Source of the DNA: Paraburkholderia sp. PREW-6R
GTDB lineage: Bacteria; Pseudomonadota; Gammaproteobacteria; Burkholderiales; Burkholderiaceae
Assembly (NCBI RefSeq): GCF_039621805.1
Contig: NZ_CP155075.1
Span: forward strand, 62,001-126,000
DNA length: 64,000 nucleotides
Reading direction: 5' to 3'
Both the position numbers and the translations under genes were made by a program. The notes under the pieces were generated by a model. It worked only from the letters and a program-made list of their open reading frames with translations. It did no database searches and was not told the DNA's origin. Shown here in pieces: positions 45,916-55,346 of this stretch (its first letter is position 1; each line of letters begins with the position of its first letter).

Positions 45916-47250
45916 ATGAAACGAATCACGCTGGCGCTCGCAAGTGCATTGCTGATGATCGGATGCGCGGTCGGGCTGTTGTCCGGCTGCGAGCGGGACA
46001 CCGGCTCCGAAGGTCTCGCCGGCATCAACGTCAACCCGGCGCTCGCGAGCGATCGCGCGCTGATTGCGCGCGGCGAGTATCTCGCCAAAGCGGGCGACTG
46101 TTCCGCCTGCCATGACGCCGCCGACAAGACCCCATACGCGGGCGGCATGCCGGTGAACTCGCCGTTCGGTCCAATCTACGCGAGCAACATCACGCCTGAT
46201 CCGACCTTCGGCATCGGCCGCTATACGCTGCGCCAGTTCGCCGACGTACTGCGCTCGGGCAAGACACGGAACGGCACGCGGCTGTATCCGGCGATGCCCT
46301 ATCCGTCGTTCGCCAAACTCAACGACGACGACGTCACCGCGCTTTACGCGTACTTCATGCACGGCGTGAAACCGTCGACCAACCACGCTCCCGAAACCAG
46401 GCTGCCGTTTCCGTTCAATCAGCGCTGGGCGATGTTTTTCTGGAGCCACCTGTTCGGCAACCACGATCGGTACGTGCCCAATCCGGAGCGCAGCGCCGAA
46501 TGGAATCGCGGAGCGTATCTGGTCGAGGGGCTCGGCCATTGCGGCGCGTGCCATACGCCGCGCGGGCCTGCCTACAACGAACTGGGCTACGACTTTAAAA
46601 GCGACCACTATCTGACGGGCGGCATCAACGACAACTGGTTTGCACCGAACCTCACCGGCGATCCGGGAAGCGGCCTCGGGCGCTGGTCGCCAGACGACAT
46701 CGCGGCGTTTCTACGCGACGGACATGGCGGGCACGCCACCGCTTTCGGCGCGATGGCGCCCGTAGTCGGCGACAGCACGCACTATCTGAATGATGCCGAC
46801 CTGCATGCGATCGCCGTCTTCCTGAAGTCGCTGCCGGAACAGAACATGAGCGGAACATTCGACAACAACCTGCACGCACGAACGTTGACGGCGAGAGCGG
46901 TGGAGAGCGGCGAACTGGAGCGCCCGGGCGCGGGAATCTTCCTCTCCTATTGCGCGCGTTGTCATCGTGCGGATGGGACGGGCGAGCCCGGCAAGGCCCC
47001 CGCGCTGGCGGGCAACCCGCTTGTGATAGCCGGCGATCCGACGTCGGTGATCCGGATCGTCGTGGAGGGCAGCCAAAGCCCGAAGATGAATGACAACGCG
47101 AAAACACAGAAGATGCCCGCGTTCAACAGCCAACTTACGACGACTGAAATAGCGCAAGTGGTGAGCTTCATTCGAAACACATGGGGCAATCATGCTGCGC
47201 CGGTGTCCGACCGCGATGTCAAAGCGTTGAGGTCGGCGATTCATAAATAA
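45916..47250 (+). CDS. Tri-haem cytochrome c lipoprotein
   Basis: 444 aa with three haem-binding CxxCH motifs (CSACH near 61, CGACH near 208, CARCH near 352). The N-terminus carries a lipobox (LLSGC, Cys25), so it is probably anchored to a membrane facing the periplasm. The architecture matches the cytochrome subunits of membrane-bound alcohol, aldehyde and gluconate dehydrogenases, but no dehydrogenase gene is next to it. Starting 4 bases after the small membrane protein, it is most likely the electron donor to this oxidase. Confidence 0.92.
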   Translation: MKRITLALASALLMIGCAVGLLSGCERDTGSEGLAGINVNPALASDRALIARGEYLAKAGDCSACHDAADKTPYAGGMPVNSPFGPIYASNITPDPTFGIGRYTLRQFADVLRSGKTRNGTRLYPAMPYPSFAKLNDDDVTALYAYFMHGVKPSTNHAPETRLPFPFNQRWAMFFWSHLFGNHDRYVPNPERSAEWNRGAYLVEGLGHCGACHTPRGPAYNELGYDFKSDHYLTGGINDNWFAPNLTGDPGSGLGRWSPDDIAAFLRDGHGGHATAFGAMAPVVGDSTHYLNDADLHAIAVFLKSLPEQNMSGTFDNNLHARTLTARAVESGELERPGAGIFLSYCARCHRADGTGEPGKAPALAGNPLVIAGDPTSVIRIVVEGSQSPKMNDNAKTQKMPAFNSQLTTTEIAQVVSFIRNTWGNHAAPVSDRDVKALRSAIHK

Positions 47251-47509
47251 CGGCATGAGGCATGGCCGGGAGTGGGGTCGTTCGCAGTGAACGCCCTGAC
47301 GTCAGGCAGCGCCGGCCAACGGCACCTGGATCTTCCATCTTCCTGCAGGACATTTGCTCCTCTGTCTCCTCATAGAAAAGTTCGCTTACCCGCGCGGGCG
47401 GCACGCTGCTTGCGCGCCCTCAGGCTGGCACCGCGGTGCCGATCGAGGCGCGACGCGTTGCTGCCTGCCTGGCTTCGTCGCGTAGGGCTTCTGAACGTTG
47501 GAGATAGAG

Positions 47510-48679
47510 ATGAAAGCACTATGTTGGCACGGCAAGAAAGACATTCGTTATGACACCGTTGCGGATCCCACCATCGAACATCCACGCGATGCGATCATCA
47601 AGGTGTCGAGTTGTGCAATCTGCGGGTCGGACCTGCACCTGTTCGACGGCTTCATGCCGACCATGGAGTCGGGCGACATCATGGGTCACGAATTCATGGG
47701 CGAGGTCGTAGAAGTAGGGGCGGACAACAAAAAGCTAAAAGTCGGAGACCGGGTGGTCGTGCCCTTCACGATTGCCTGTGGAGAATGCGAGCAGTGCAGG
47801 CGGGGCTTCTTTTCGGTCTGTGAACGCTCGAACCGGAACAAGGAAAAGGCAGACAAGGTATTCGGCCATACGACTGCAGGCCTTTTCGGCTATTCGCACC
47901 TGACCGGCGGCTATCCGGGCGGTCAGGCCGAATACGTGCGCGTTCCCTACGCGGATGTCACGCCGGTCAAAATACCCAACGGGTTGACCGACGAGCAGGT
48001 CCTGTTCCTCGGCGATATCTTCCCAACCGGTTGGCAGGCCGCCGTGCAATGTGACATTCAGCCAACGGACACAGTGGCGATCTGGGGTGCCGGCCCGGTT
48101 GGGCAATTCGCCATCCGCAGCGCGATTCTGCTCGGCGCAAAACAGGTGGTGGTCATCGACCGCGTGCCTGAGCGTCTTGCCATGGCACGCGCGGCAGGTG
48201 CCATTACGATTAATTTCGACGACGAAAGCGTGGTCGAACGGCTCAACGAACTGACGCAGGGAAAGGGGCCGGAGAAATGCATCGACGCAGTGGGCATGGA
48301 GTCTCATGCCACACGCTCGATCGACGCCATGTACGACCGCGCCAAGCAGGCGGTCATGCTCGAAACCGACCGTCCTCATGTGCTGCGTGAAATGATCTAT
48401 GTGTGCCGTCCCGCCGGCATTCTGTCGATTCCCGGCGTGTACGGCGGCCTGATCGACAAAATCCCGTTCGGTGCGGCCATGAACAAAGGGCTTACTTTCC
48501 GCATGGGCCAGACGCACGTCAACCGTTGGACCGACGATCTGCTGCAGCGCATCGTAGAAGGGCAGATCGACCCGTCATTCGTTATTACGCACACCGTACC
48601 GCTGGCCGATGGGCCAGAGATGTACAAGGTGTTTCGCGATAAGGAAGACGGCTGTATCAAAGTGGTGTTGAAGCCGTAA
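47510..48679 (+). CDS. Zinc-dependent alcohol dehydrogenase
   Basis: 389 aa. Catalytic zinc ligands Cys38 (AICGSDLH), His60-Glu61 (GHEF) and structural zinc Cys90, Cys93, Cys96 and Cys104 are all in place. NAD-binding motif GAGPVGQF near 192. Residues around 105-125 (RSNRNKEKADKVFGHTT) and the GGYPGGQAEYVRVPYAD motif match the long, glutathione-independent formaldehyde dehydrogenase-like group. ATG 47510 has GGAG six bases upstream. It stands alone between the oxidase operon and a terminator-like hairpin. Substrate unknown; formaldehyde or a short alcohol is plausible. Confidence 0.93.
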   Translation: MKALCWHGKKDIRYDTVADPTIEHPRDAIIKVSSCAICGSDLHLFDGFMPTMESGDIMGHEFMGEVVEVGADNKKLKVGDRVVVPFTIACGECEQCRRGFFSVCERSNRNKEKADKVFGHTTAGLFGYSHLTGGYPGGQAEYVRVPYADVTPVKIPNGLTDEQVLFLGDIFPTGWQAAVQCDIQPTDTVAIWGAGPVGQFAIRSAILLGAKQVVVIDRVPERLAMARAAGAITINFDDESVVERLNELTQGKGPEKCIDAVGMESHATRSIDAMYDRAKQAVMLETDRPHVLREMIYVCRPAGILSIPGVYGGLIDKIPFGAAMNKGLTFRMGQTHVNRWTDDLLQRIVEGQIDPSFVITHTVPLADGPEMYKVFRDKEDGCIKVVLKP

Positions 48680-48685
48680 GCATGC

Positions 48686-48719
48686 ACGCGCAGCCGGCGA
48701 CGGAGCGCCGGCTGCGTGT
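48686..48719 (+). terminator. Long hairpin after the alcohol dehydrogenase gene
   Basis: A 14-bp stem: 48686-48699 pairs with 48706-48719 (one G-U pair), loop ACGGAG. It starts 7 bases after the stop. No T-run follows, but the stem is long and GC-rich enough to stop or stabilise the transcript. Confidence 0.6.
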
Positions 48720-48883
48720 TACGGCGTGTTGGGCAGTGTCGTTTTCACGGGCGGCGCGGAACGCACGGCTCAACTTGCCATAACAGGTTGGACGGATTGC
48801 CCGCAGGCACCATGGGTGACGGACCACTAGGTTTTCGGGAAGAGAAATGTCCGATGGCCGACATCGGCCAATACCACGGGCGA

Positions 48884-49807
48884 TCAACGTGTGGCCGCAG
48901 CGGGGACGGCTTGTCCGAGCCGTTCGATCAAACGCTGTGCGTCGAACGGCGCCTGGGTTTTCTGATCGTTGTCGAAATAACAGAACACATCGCGATGCGC
49001 ACGATGCGGGACGGCCAGCGACGGTGCGATCAACCGCTCCGACGGCAACGCACCGCCCTTCGCCCAGCACGCAATTCGACGCGCCCAGTCGTCGAGCGCT
49101 GCGTCCTCGTATGCGCCAGCGTAGCGTGTCTGTGTGCCGTGCAGACGCAGGTAGACGAAATCGGCCGTCAAGTCCTCGACGTGCGGCCAGTTTTCTGTGG
49201 AATCCGATATGACCAGCGCCACGGCGTGCTTGCGCAGCAATTTAACAAAATCGGGTACGAGAAAGCTCTCGTGACGGATTTCGACCGCATGGCGCAGCGG
49301 CCGCCGCTTGTCGATCTGTAACCATGGCTGTTTGACGCGCTTGTCATGATGCCGCGCCAGAGTGAGCGCAGCCTCGGTGTCGCGCGGCAGCAGAGAGAGA
49401 AACCGGGCCATGGTGTCCGGCTCGAACCTGAATGACGGCGGAAATTGCCAGAGGATCGGTCCGAGCTTTTCGTTAAGCTGAAGCAGTCCTTGTGCGAAAA
49501 AGTTTGCGCAGGCGATGCGCGCGTCGTCGTCACGAAAGCGCAGCATGTGCGTCAGATAACGCGCGCCCTTCAGGCTGAAAACAAACCGGTCCGGGGTGGC
49601 CTCGTACCATTGCCTATAACTCGACGGCGACTGCAGGCTGTAATGCGTGCCGTTGATTTCGATGGTCTGCACCGCGCGGCTTGCGAATGCAAGTTCGTCC
49701 GCCTGCCGCAATCCCTGCGGATAGAACGTGCCGCGCCAGCCAGCATAGCGCCATCCTGAGATGCCGATACGGGTGTGCGGCGTGTGACGGTTGTCCCGCG
49801 CTGTCAT
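48884..49807 (-). CDS. DUF72 family protein (YecE-like)
   Basis: 307 aa. Family marks: RIGISGWRYAGWRGTFYP at the N-terminus (about 13-30), FASRAVQTIEINGTHYSLQSP near 41, WYEATPDRFVFSLKGARYLTH near 68, GPILWQFPP near 115, and FVYLRLHGTQTRYAGAY near 218; the end reads VFCYFDNDQKTQAPFDAQRL. DUF72 proteins have a TIM-barrel fold and no known reaction; some use Fe-S or DNA-repair contexts. ATG 49807 follows AGGA; an upstream in-frame extension lacks a site. It is transcribed leftwards, 83 bp after the nine-gene catabolic run, so it could be its last cistron. Confidence 0.9.
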   Translation of the reverse strand: MTARDNRHTPHTRIGISGWRYAGWRGTFYPQGLRQADELAFASRAVQTIEINGTHYSLQSPSSYRQWYEATPDRFVFSLKGARYLTHMLRFRDDDARIACANFFAQGLLQLNEKLGPILWQFPPSFRFEPDTMARFLSLLPRDTEAALTLARHHDKRVKQPWLQIDKRRPLRHAVEIRHESFLVPDFVKLLRKHAVALVISDSTENWPHVEDLTADFVYLRLHGTQTRYAGAYEDAALDDWARRIACWAKGGALPSERLIAPSLAVPHRAHRDVFCYFDNDQKTQAPFDAQRLIERLGQAVPAAATR

Positions 49808-49890
49808 GCTGTAGTCCTGGTATCGAAGCGTTGTGACCCTCCAGGTAATGCGATGAGCAAGGAGCGATCCGCGGGCGCGTCGAACGCCGA

Positions 49891-50622
49891 CTACTGCAGA
49901 TCCCGAAACAGCTGCCCCCAACTCTTCAACGGCTTCGTGTCCACGTCCAGCATTCTCAGCGCCTTCCACACCACCGTTGCCACCGTGTCGTACGCGGGAA
50001 TATCCGTCGCCATTTCGAACGCGCGCACGAGATGCGCCGCATGCAGATTGGTGCAGAAAGTAATCACCGCGTCGGGTCTCGCGAAAGCGGCCTCGCGCAT
50101 CATGATCGCGAGTTGCGTGTCGGGCACGTCGGCAAAGCTGAAATTGTCATGTAGCCCCATATGCCGTTCCGCCACACATTCGATACCGAGCGCCTCGTAG
50201 TTACGCACAATCCGCTGCTGGACGTCATCGGTATAAGGCGATACCAGGCCAAAGCGTCGCACGCCGGTCTTCGCGAAGATTTCGTTGAGCGCCAGTACCG
50301 AGGTCGTCGCGGGAATGCCGGTCGCCTCGGTAATCTGTCTGCACAGCGCCTGATCGCGCTGGAACCCGAGCCAACCCGCCGAGGTGCCGCTCCAGCCGAT
50401 CACGTCCACCCGCGCGTCGGCGAGTTGATGCGCGGCCGCCAGGATCCGGCTTGCGTCGAATTGACCAAGCGCCGCGTCGGATAACGCGATCTCCGTCACC
50501 TTGAAGCGGGCAAAGTGCGCGCTGACATCTGGCAGTTCGCTCAGCATCGCGGCGGTGATCGGCTCGAGCGCCGTGTTCGACGACGGTGTGAGAATGCCAA
50601 GCCGGATTCGTTTGCCGTGCAT
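49891..50622 (-). CDS. Asp/Glu racemase-superfamily protein, arylmalonate-decarboxylase-like
   Basis: 243 aa. LGILTPSSNTALEP (8-21) is the superfamily start. At the first active-site position, where racemases and maleate isomerases have Cys, the chain reads Gly79-Thr80-Ser81 (WSGTSAGW), and the second position keeps Cys190 (ITFCTNLH). This Gly/Cys arrangement is that of arylmalonate decarboxylase (GTS and a single Cys at 74-76 and 188); the middle SVLALNEIFAKTGVRRFGLVSPYTDDV also fits that group. It may thus decarboxylate a malonate-type acid or isomerise a dicarboxylate. GGGAGG precedes the ATG; last gene of the nine-gene run. Confidence 0.88.
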   Translation of the reverse strand: MHGKRIRLGILTPSSNTALEPITAAMLSELPDVSAHFARFKVTEIALSDAALGQFDASRILAAAHQLADARVDVIGWSGTSAGWLGFQRDQALCRQITEATGIPATTSVLALNEIFAKTGVRRFGLVSPYTDDVQQRIVRNYEALGIECVAERHMGLHDNFSFADVPDTQLAIMMREAAFARPDAVITFCTNLHAAHLVRAFEMATDIPAYDTVATVVWKALRMLDVDTKPLKSWGQLFRDLQ

Positions 50623-50642
50623 TCTGAGGCCTCCCGTTTGCT

Positions 50643-52028
50643 TTAGTCAGCGAGCAACAGCTTGACGCCCCTGGCGGCTTCGTAACGAAGTTCGTCGAGA
50701 TCGAGCCCAGGAATCACGCCGTCATCCACCACCACGCGGCCGTTCACCACGTTATAGCGAACGCGCGCCGGCTCGCCCGCCGTCACCGGCGCGACCGCAA
50801 TGTCGTGGAACCCGTTAAAGCGCAGATCGCCGATGTCGTACAGCACGACATCCGCCGCCTTGCCCACTTCGAGCGTACCGACCGCATCGAGACCGAGCAC
50901 GTCCGCGCCACCCGCGCTGCCCCAATGGATCGTCTCCTCGACGGTGGTCGCCGACGCGCCCTGAGCCGCGCGATGCACGAGCCACGCGAAATGCGCTTCG
51001 TTGGTCATGCTGCCGGACTCGTTCGACGCGACGCCGTCCACTGCGAGCGACATCGGCACGCCCGCCGCCGCCATTTGCGGCGCCGGCGCAATGCCGCTGC
51101 CGAGGCGCGCGTTGCTGACCGGGCAATGCGAGCAGCCGCTGCCCGTTTCGGCGAGCATCGCGATTTCGCTCGCCTGCAGATGCACGAGGTGCGCGAACCA
51201 CACGTCCGGTCCGAGCCACTCGTGCTCGGCGACGAACTCGACCGGCAGACGGTTGAACCGCTCCTTGCAGAAATCGACATAGCGGGTCGTCTCGGACAGA
51301 TGCGTATGCATGCGTAGACCCATCCGCCGAGCCGCGCGTGCGACTTCGGGCAGCAACTCGGGCGGCAGGGAAAACGTCGGAGTGGTAGGCGCGACGACGA
51401 CGCGGCGCATCGAGGCCGCGGCGCTGTCGTGATAGCGCGCTTTCAGACGCTCGATGTCGGCCAGCATCTGATCGAGCGTCTCGGGCTTGAGCGCGACTTT
51501 GGAGAAGCCTGGATGATCGCCGGCCGCCTGCAACGCGCCGCCACGGCACAACACGAAGCGCATGCCGAACGAAGCCGCCTCGTCGAATAGCAGATCACCG
51601 GTTTCGGTGGTGCCGTCGGCGTGATAAAGGTAGTGATGATCTGCGCAAGTCGTTACGCCGGAAAGCAGCAGCTCGGCAAGGCCCAGACGCGCCGCAACCC
51701 GCGCCAGCTCCGGCGTAAACCTCGCAAGGCGTGGATACGGCACGGCGGCCAGCCATTCCTGCAAGTCCGCGTTGATACCGGACGGCACGGCTTTTAGAAG
51801 ATTCTGGAACAGATGGTGGTGCGTATTCACCCACCCCGGATAGACGACACAGGATCGCGCGTCGATCACGCGCTCGTCGGCGCGCGGTTCGAGATTCGGG
51901 GCGATGGTTTCGATCCGGCCACGACCAATCCGCAGATCGACCTGCCCAAGCCGCGCGCGTTCGCCGCGCATTCCGCTCATCACCGCAACGGGGTTTTTGA
52001 TCAGCAACGCTTCAGTTTGCATGCTCAC
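50643..52028 (-). CDS. Amidohydrolase, cyclic (8-oxoguanine/pterin-type) deaminase
   Basis: 461 aa. A Zn/Fe-dependent deaminase of the ATZ/TRZ and guanine-deaminase group. Metal and substrate marks: VNTHHHLFQNLLKAVP (about 67-82), HTHLSET (about 236-242), HLVHLQ (about 276), and AVDGVASNESGSM (about 327). NTHHHLFQ plus the first AVP and EWL positions resemble 8-oxoguanine deaminases. It would hydrolyse an amino or halide group from a purine-, pterin- or triazine-like ring. The GTG start 52028 is better spaced from AAAGGA than the ATG 6 bases later. It lies 20 bp upstream of the racemase-like gene and downstream of the permease. Confidence 0.9.
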   Translation of the reverse strand: MSMQTEALLIKNPVAVMSGMRGERARLGQVDLRIGRGRIETIAPNLEPRADERVIDARSCVVYPGWVNTHHHLFQNLLKAVPSGINADLQEWLAAVPYPRLARFTPELARVAARLGLAELLLSGVTTCADHHYLYHADGTTETGDLLFDEAASFGMRFVLCRGGALQAAGDHPGFSKVALKPETLDQMLADIERLKARYHDSAAASMRRVVVAPTTPTFSLPPELLPEVARAARRMGLRMHTHLSETTRYVDFCKERFNRLPVEFVAEHEWLGPDVWFAHLVHLQASEIAMLAETGSGCSHCPVSNARLGSGIAPAPQMAAAGVPMSLAVDGVASNESGSMTNEAHFAWLVHRAAQGASATTVEETIHWGSAGGADVLGLDAVGTLEVGKAADVVLYDIGDLRFNGFHDIAVAPVTAGEPARVRYNVVNGRVVVDDGVIPGLDLDELRYEAARGVKLLLAD

Positions 52029-52116
52029 GATTCGATGTCCTTTCAGTTACTGCGAAGCGGCCGGCAGTCCCGCATCATCCTTGGGCGTGCCCGCCGCGCT
52101 CGTCATCCTGCGTCCG

Positions 52117-53457
52117 TCATTCGCGGACCATGTTGTGCGCCGCCACCAGATCTTCTTCATGCGCGCCATTGAGCACCGCGTTCAGCACGACGGAAACGAG
52201 ACACGCCAGCACTACGCCGCTATGCAGGAACGGCTGGGTCCAGTCGGGCATGTGCTTGAAGACCTGCGGCGCCATCACCGGGATGAGCGCGGTGGCGATC
52301 GTAAAGCCGACGATCAGCACGTTGTAGCGATTGCGCTCGAAGTCCACCTTCGCCAGCGTCTGCACGCCGGCCGCGACCACGACGCCGAACATGGCGATAC
52401 CTGCGCCGCCGAGTGCCGCCGAAGGCGTCGAGGCCACTACCGCGCCGATCTTCGGCACCAGCGCGACCACGCACATCAGCACGCCGCTGATCGCCACCAC
52501 CCAGCGGCTGCGCACGCCGGTCAGAATCACGAGCCCGACGTTTTCCATGAAGGCGATGAACGGAAACGCCGCGAACATGCCGGCAATTGCGCTGGCAAGT
52601 CCATTGGCGCGCATGCCGCGCACCACGTCCTCTTCGCTCACGTCCTTGCCGACAATGTCGCCGATCGCGACAAAGAGGCCCATGGATTCGACCATCTGCA
52701 CGACCATGACGACGATCATCGTCAGCACCGGCACCAGCGAGAACACGGGTGTGCCGAAGTGGAACGGCAGCGGCATCGTGAACCACGGCGCTTGCGCCAC
52801 GCTTGCAAAATTGCCCATGCCGAGCGAGCACGCCAGAATGCCACCCGCCACGAGGCCGATCAGCACCGACAGGTTACGCAGAAACGCGTTGGCAAAGCGG
52901 TTGATCGCGAGAATGACGAGCGCGACGAACAGCGTGACGCTCAGAAAGGGCAGGGCGCCGAACTGACGTTGCGCGGCCTCGCCGCCGCCGGCCCACTGAT
53001 ACGCGACAGGAAACAGTTGCAAGCCGATCACGGTGACAATGCAGCCGGTCACGACGGGGGGAAAGAACCTTCGCAGGCGCCCGACGAGCGGTGCGGCGAA
53101 CATCGTGAAAACACCCGCGCCAATCACCGCGCCGCACACACCGGCAAAGCCGACGCCCGGACTCGTGCCGATCGCAATGACAGGCCCGACGCTGCTGAAC
53201 GCGACGCCCTGCAGAATCGGCAGACGCACACCAAACTTCCAGAAGCCGACGGTCTGCAAAATCGTTGAGATACCCGAACAAAAGAGCGCCGTGCTGATGA
53301 GCACGGTGGTGTCGGCGAGCGACATCTTCAGTGCCGACGCGACAATCAGCGGAACAGCAATCGCGCCGATATACGCCACCAGCATATGTTGCAAACCGAG
53401 CGTGATCATCTGGCGCTTCGGCAGAATCCGATCGACGGGGTGTATGGCGGTGTTCAT
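52117..53457 (-). CDS. NCS2 purine/uracil/urate permease
   Basis: 446 aa, 12-14 membrane helices. The GLQHMLVAYIGAIAVPLIV start (QH motif of TM1), GISTILQT and FGVRLPILQGVAFSSVGP near 78-95, the ESMGLFVAIGD helix-8 motif (about 259) and ENVGLVILTGVRSRW near 305 mark the nucleobase-cation symporter-2 family. The helix-10 motif reads FMENVG where xanthine permeases have QNNG, so the ligand may not be a common purine. It would import the pathway's substrate with protons. Preceded by CobW and followed by the deaminase, all leftward. Confidence 0.93.
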   Translation of the reverse strand: MNTAIHPVDRILPKRQMITLGLQHMLVAYIGAIAVPLIVASALKMSLADTTVLISTALFCSGISTILQTVGFWKFGVRLPILQGVAFSSVGPVIAIGTSPGVGFAGVCGAVIGAGVFTMFAAPLVGRLRRFFPPVVTGCIVTVIGLQLFPVAYQWAGGGEAAQRQFGALPFLSVTLFVALVILAINRFANAFLRNLSVLIGLVAGGILACSLGMGNFASVAQAPWFTMPLPFHFGTPVFSLVPVLTMIVVMVVQMVESMGLFVAIGDIVGKDVSEEDVVRGMRANGLASAIAGMFAAFPFIAFMENVGLVILTGVRSRWVVAISGVLMCVVALVPKIGAVVASTPSAALGGAGIAMFGVVVAAGVQTLAKVDFERNRYNVLIVGFTIATALIPVMAPQVFKHMPDWTQPFLHSGVVLACLVSVVLNAVLNGAHEEDLVAAHNMVRE

Positions 53458-53600
53458 GACGTGTCTCCTATGTCGACCGGAGCGGGCGCTTCAGCGCTTA
53501 CCGCGGTCGTCTGCAAGTTACTTGCATGATGTTTTCGCCCGGAACGCGCAACACGGCTCTCGCCGTTCGGCATGACAGCGCGCGCCGGGCGGGTCTCCCG

Positions 53601-54716
53601 TCAGGCCGCGACCGGCACGGCAAGACAGGCACGGAAGCGGTCGGTCAGCGCGGCGCGATCGAGATCGCGTCCAATGAAAACAAGCCGGCACGAACGCGGC
53701 TCACTGCCCCACGCTTGCGCCGCGCGCAGTTCAATGACGTTATGCACGCCCTGTAGCACATAGCGGTGCGACTGGCCTTGCACGGCGAGAATGCCCTTCA
53801 TACGGAACAAGTTCGCCGCGTCCGAATCGCGCAGCTCGGCGAGCCAGTTCTGTAGCGCGTGCAGGTCGATATCCGCGTCGACTTCGATACCGACGGAGGA
53901 CACGCTGTCGTCGTGCCGATGGTCGGCGTGATCGGCGTCCAGAAGGGCGTGGCCGTGCGCGGGGTCATTCCCGTGTTCGTGCTCATGGTGAGCTTCCCGC
54001 TCTTCGTGAGCGTGCGCGTGTTCGTCATGCAAGCCATCGGTCTCGACGAGAATCTGCGAGAATTCGTTCGCACCCACACCCAGTATCCTGTCGAGGTCGA
54101 TCCTCGCATAGCTCGACTCCACGATCTCCGCGGTAGCGTTGAGTCCACGGATGCGGTGCGTGAGCGACGCGATATCGTCCGGCCCGACCAGATCAACCTT
54201 GTTGATGACGATACGGTCCGCGCACACGATCTGATCGACTGCCTGATTGTCGCTGCCGTCCAGCACCAGATCGTCCAGGTGCGCGGCGATATGCTTCGCG
54301 TCCACCATCGTGACGACGGCGTCGAGCGTCACCTGTTTCGCAATCGGATCGTCGAGGAAAAAGGTTTGCGCGACCGGATACGGATCGGCGAGGCCGCTTG
54401 TCTCCACGATGATGTGATCGAGCCGGTCCGGCCTTTCCACGAGCATGCGCACGATCCGCACCAGGTCTTCGCGCACTGCGCCCACGCAGCACACGCAGCC
54501 ATTCGTCATTTCGTAAATCTCTTCGGTCGATTCGAGCACGAGGCCACCGTCGATGCCGATCTCGCCGAACTCGTTTTCAATCACAGCAATCTTGCGGCCG
54601 TGTTTCTCACGCAGGATGTAGTTGAGCAGCGTGGTTTTGCCGGCACCGAGAAAGCCGGTCAGCACCGTGACGGGGATTTTCTCGACTTCGTGATGGGTGG
54701 TGTGAATGTGATTCAT
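53601..54716 (-). CDS. CobW/COG0523-type GTPase (metal chaperone)
   Basis: 371 aa. P-loop GFLGAGKTT (about 21-29), the metal-binding NGCVCC (CxCC, about 72-77), VETSGLADP near 102 and NKVDLVG near 175 define the G3E-GTPase COG0523 family. A His/Asp/Glu-rich loop (about 232-272) is the typical metal reservoir; a C-terminal domain (about 280-370) with RMKGILAV closes the protein. These proteins load zinc (or another metal) into client enzymes. Here the likely clients are the metal-dependent amidohydrolases of the same operon. Confidence 0.92.
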   Translation of the reverse strand: MNHIHTTHHEVEKIPVTVLTGFLGAGKTTLLNYILREKHGRKIAVIENEFGEIGIDGGLVLESTEEIYEMTNGCVCCVGAVREDLVRIVRMLVERPDRLDHIIVETSGLADPYPVAQTFFLDDPIAKQVTLDAVVTMVDAKHIAAHLDDLVLDGSDNQAVDQIVCADRIVINKVDLVGPDDIASLTHRIRGLNATAEIVESSYARIDLDRILGVGANEFSQILVETDGLHDEHAHAHEEREAHHEHEHGNDPAHGHALLDADHADHRHDDSVSSVGIEVDADIDLHALQNWLAELRDSDAANLFRMKGILAVQGQSHRYVLQGVHNVIELRAAQAWGSEPRSCRLVFIGRDLDRAALTDRFRACLAVPVAA

Positions 54717-54755
54717 GGCTCGTCTCCGTTCTTCGTTTGTACTGCGGTTCGGCTA

Positions 54756-55346
54756 TCAGGCGATAGGCGGGGCGGTTGCTTCCACTTCCCGCCAGCGTTT
54801 GACGGTGCCCGCTTCGAGACCGAACAGGTCGAGCACGCGGCCTAGCGTGTGGTCGATCATCTGGTCCAGTGAAGACGGGCGCGCGTAAAACGCCGGCACC
54901 GGTGGCGCGACAATCGCACCCATTTCGGTTACGGCGATCATGTTGCGCAGATGCGCCAACGTGTAGGGGGTTTCACGCGCGAGGAGCACCAGCGGGCGGC
55001 GCTCCTTCAACGTGACGTCGGCGGCGCGTGAAATCAGGCTCGACGACATGCCGCTCGCAATTTCGGCAAGCGTCTTCATCGAACAGGGTGCGACGATCAT
55101 GCCCAGCGAGCGAAACGAGCCGCTCGAAATGGCTGCGGCCATATCGTCGCAACGGTAGGTCGCGCTGGCGAGCGCGCTGACTTCGGCGTACCTGTAATCG
55201 GTCTCGTGCGTCATCGTGAGCAGCGCGCTGCGCGAGACGGTCAGATGCGTTTCAATATCGAGTTGACGCAGTAGTTGCAGCAGGCGCACACCATAGGAAA
55301 AACCGGATGCGCCACTGATGCCCACTACGAGCCGTCGCGCGCTCAT
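54756..55346 (-). CDS. UbiX-like flavin prenyltransferase
   Basis: 196 aa. GISGASGFSYGVRLLQLLR (about 9-27) is the FMN site, SGSFRSLGMIVAPCSMKTLAEIASG (about 74-98) and RPLVLLARETPYTLAHLRNM (about 116-135) are the family marks. UbiX prenylates FMN to prFMN, the cofactor of UbiD-type decarboxylases. Its ATG overlaps the TGA of the UbiD-like gene by four bases (55343-55346), so it is coupled to its own client and probably not the housekeeping ubiquinone enzyme. Confidence 0.93.
   Translation of the reverse strand: MSARRLVVGISGASGFSYGVRLLQLLRQLDIETHLTVSRSALLTMTHETDYRYAEVSALASATYRCDDMAAAISSGSFRSLGMIVAPCSMKTLAEIASGMSSSLISRAADVTLKERRPLVLLARETPYTLAHLRNMIAVTEMGAIVAPPVPAFYARPSSLDQMIDHTLGRVLDLFGLEAGTVKRWREVEATAPPIA

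Noticed and set aside
51904..53268. 454-codon + strand frame over the NCS2 permease
   Set aside because: Composition rich in His, Asp, Arg and Gln with no hydrophobic core; opposite strand is a typical permease.
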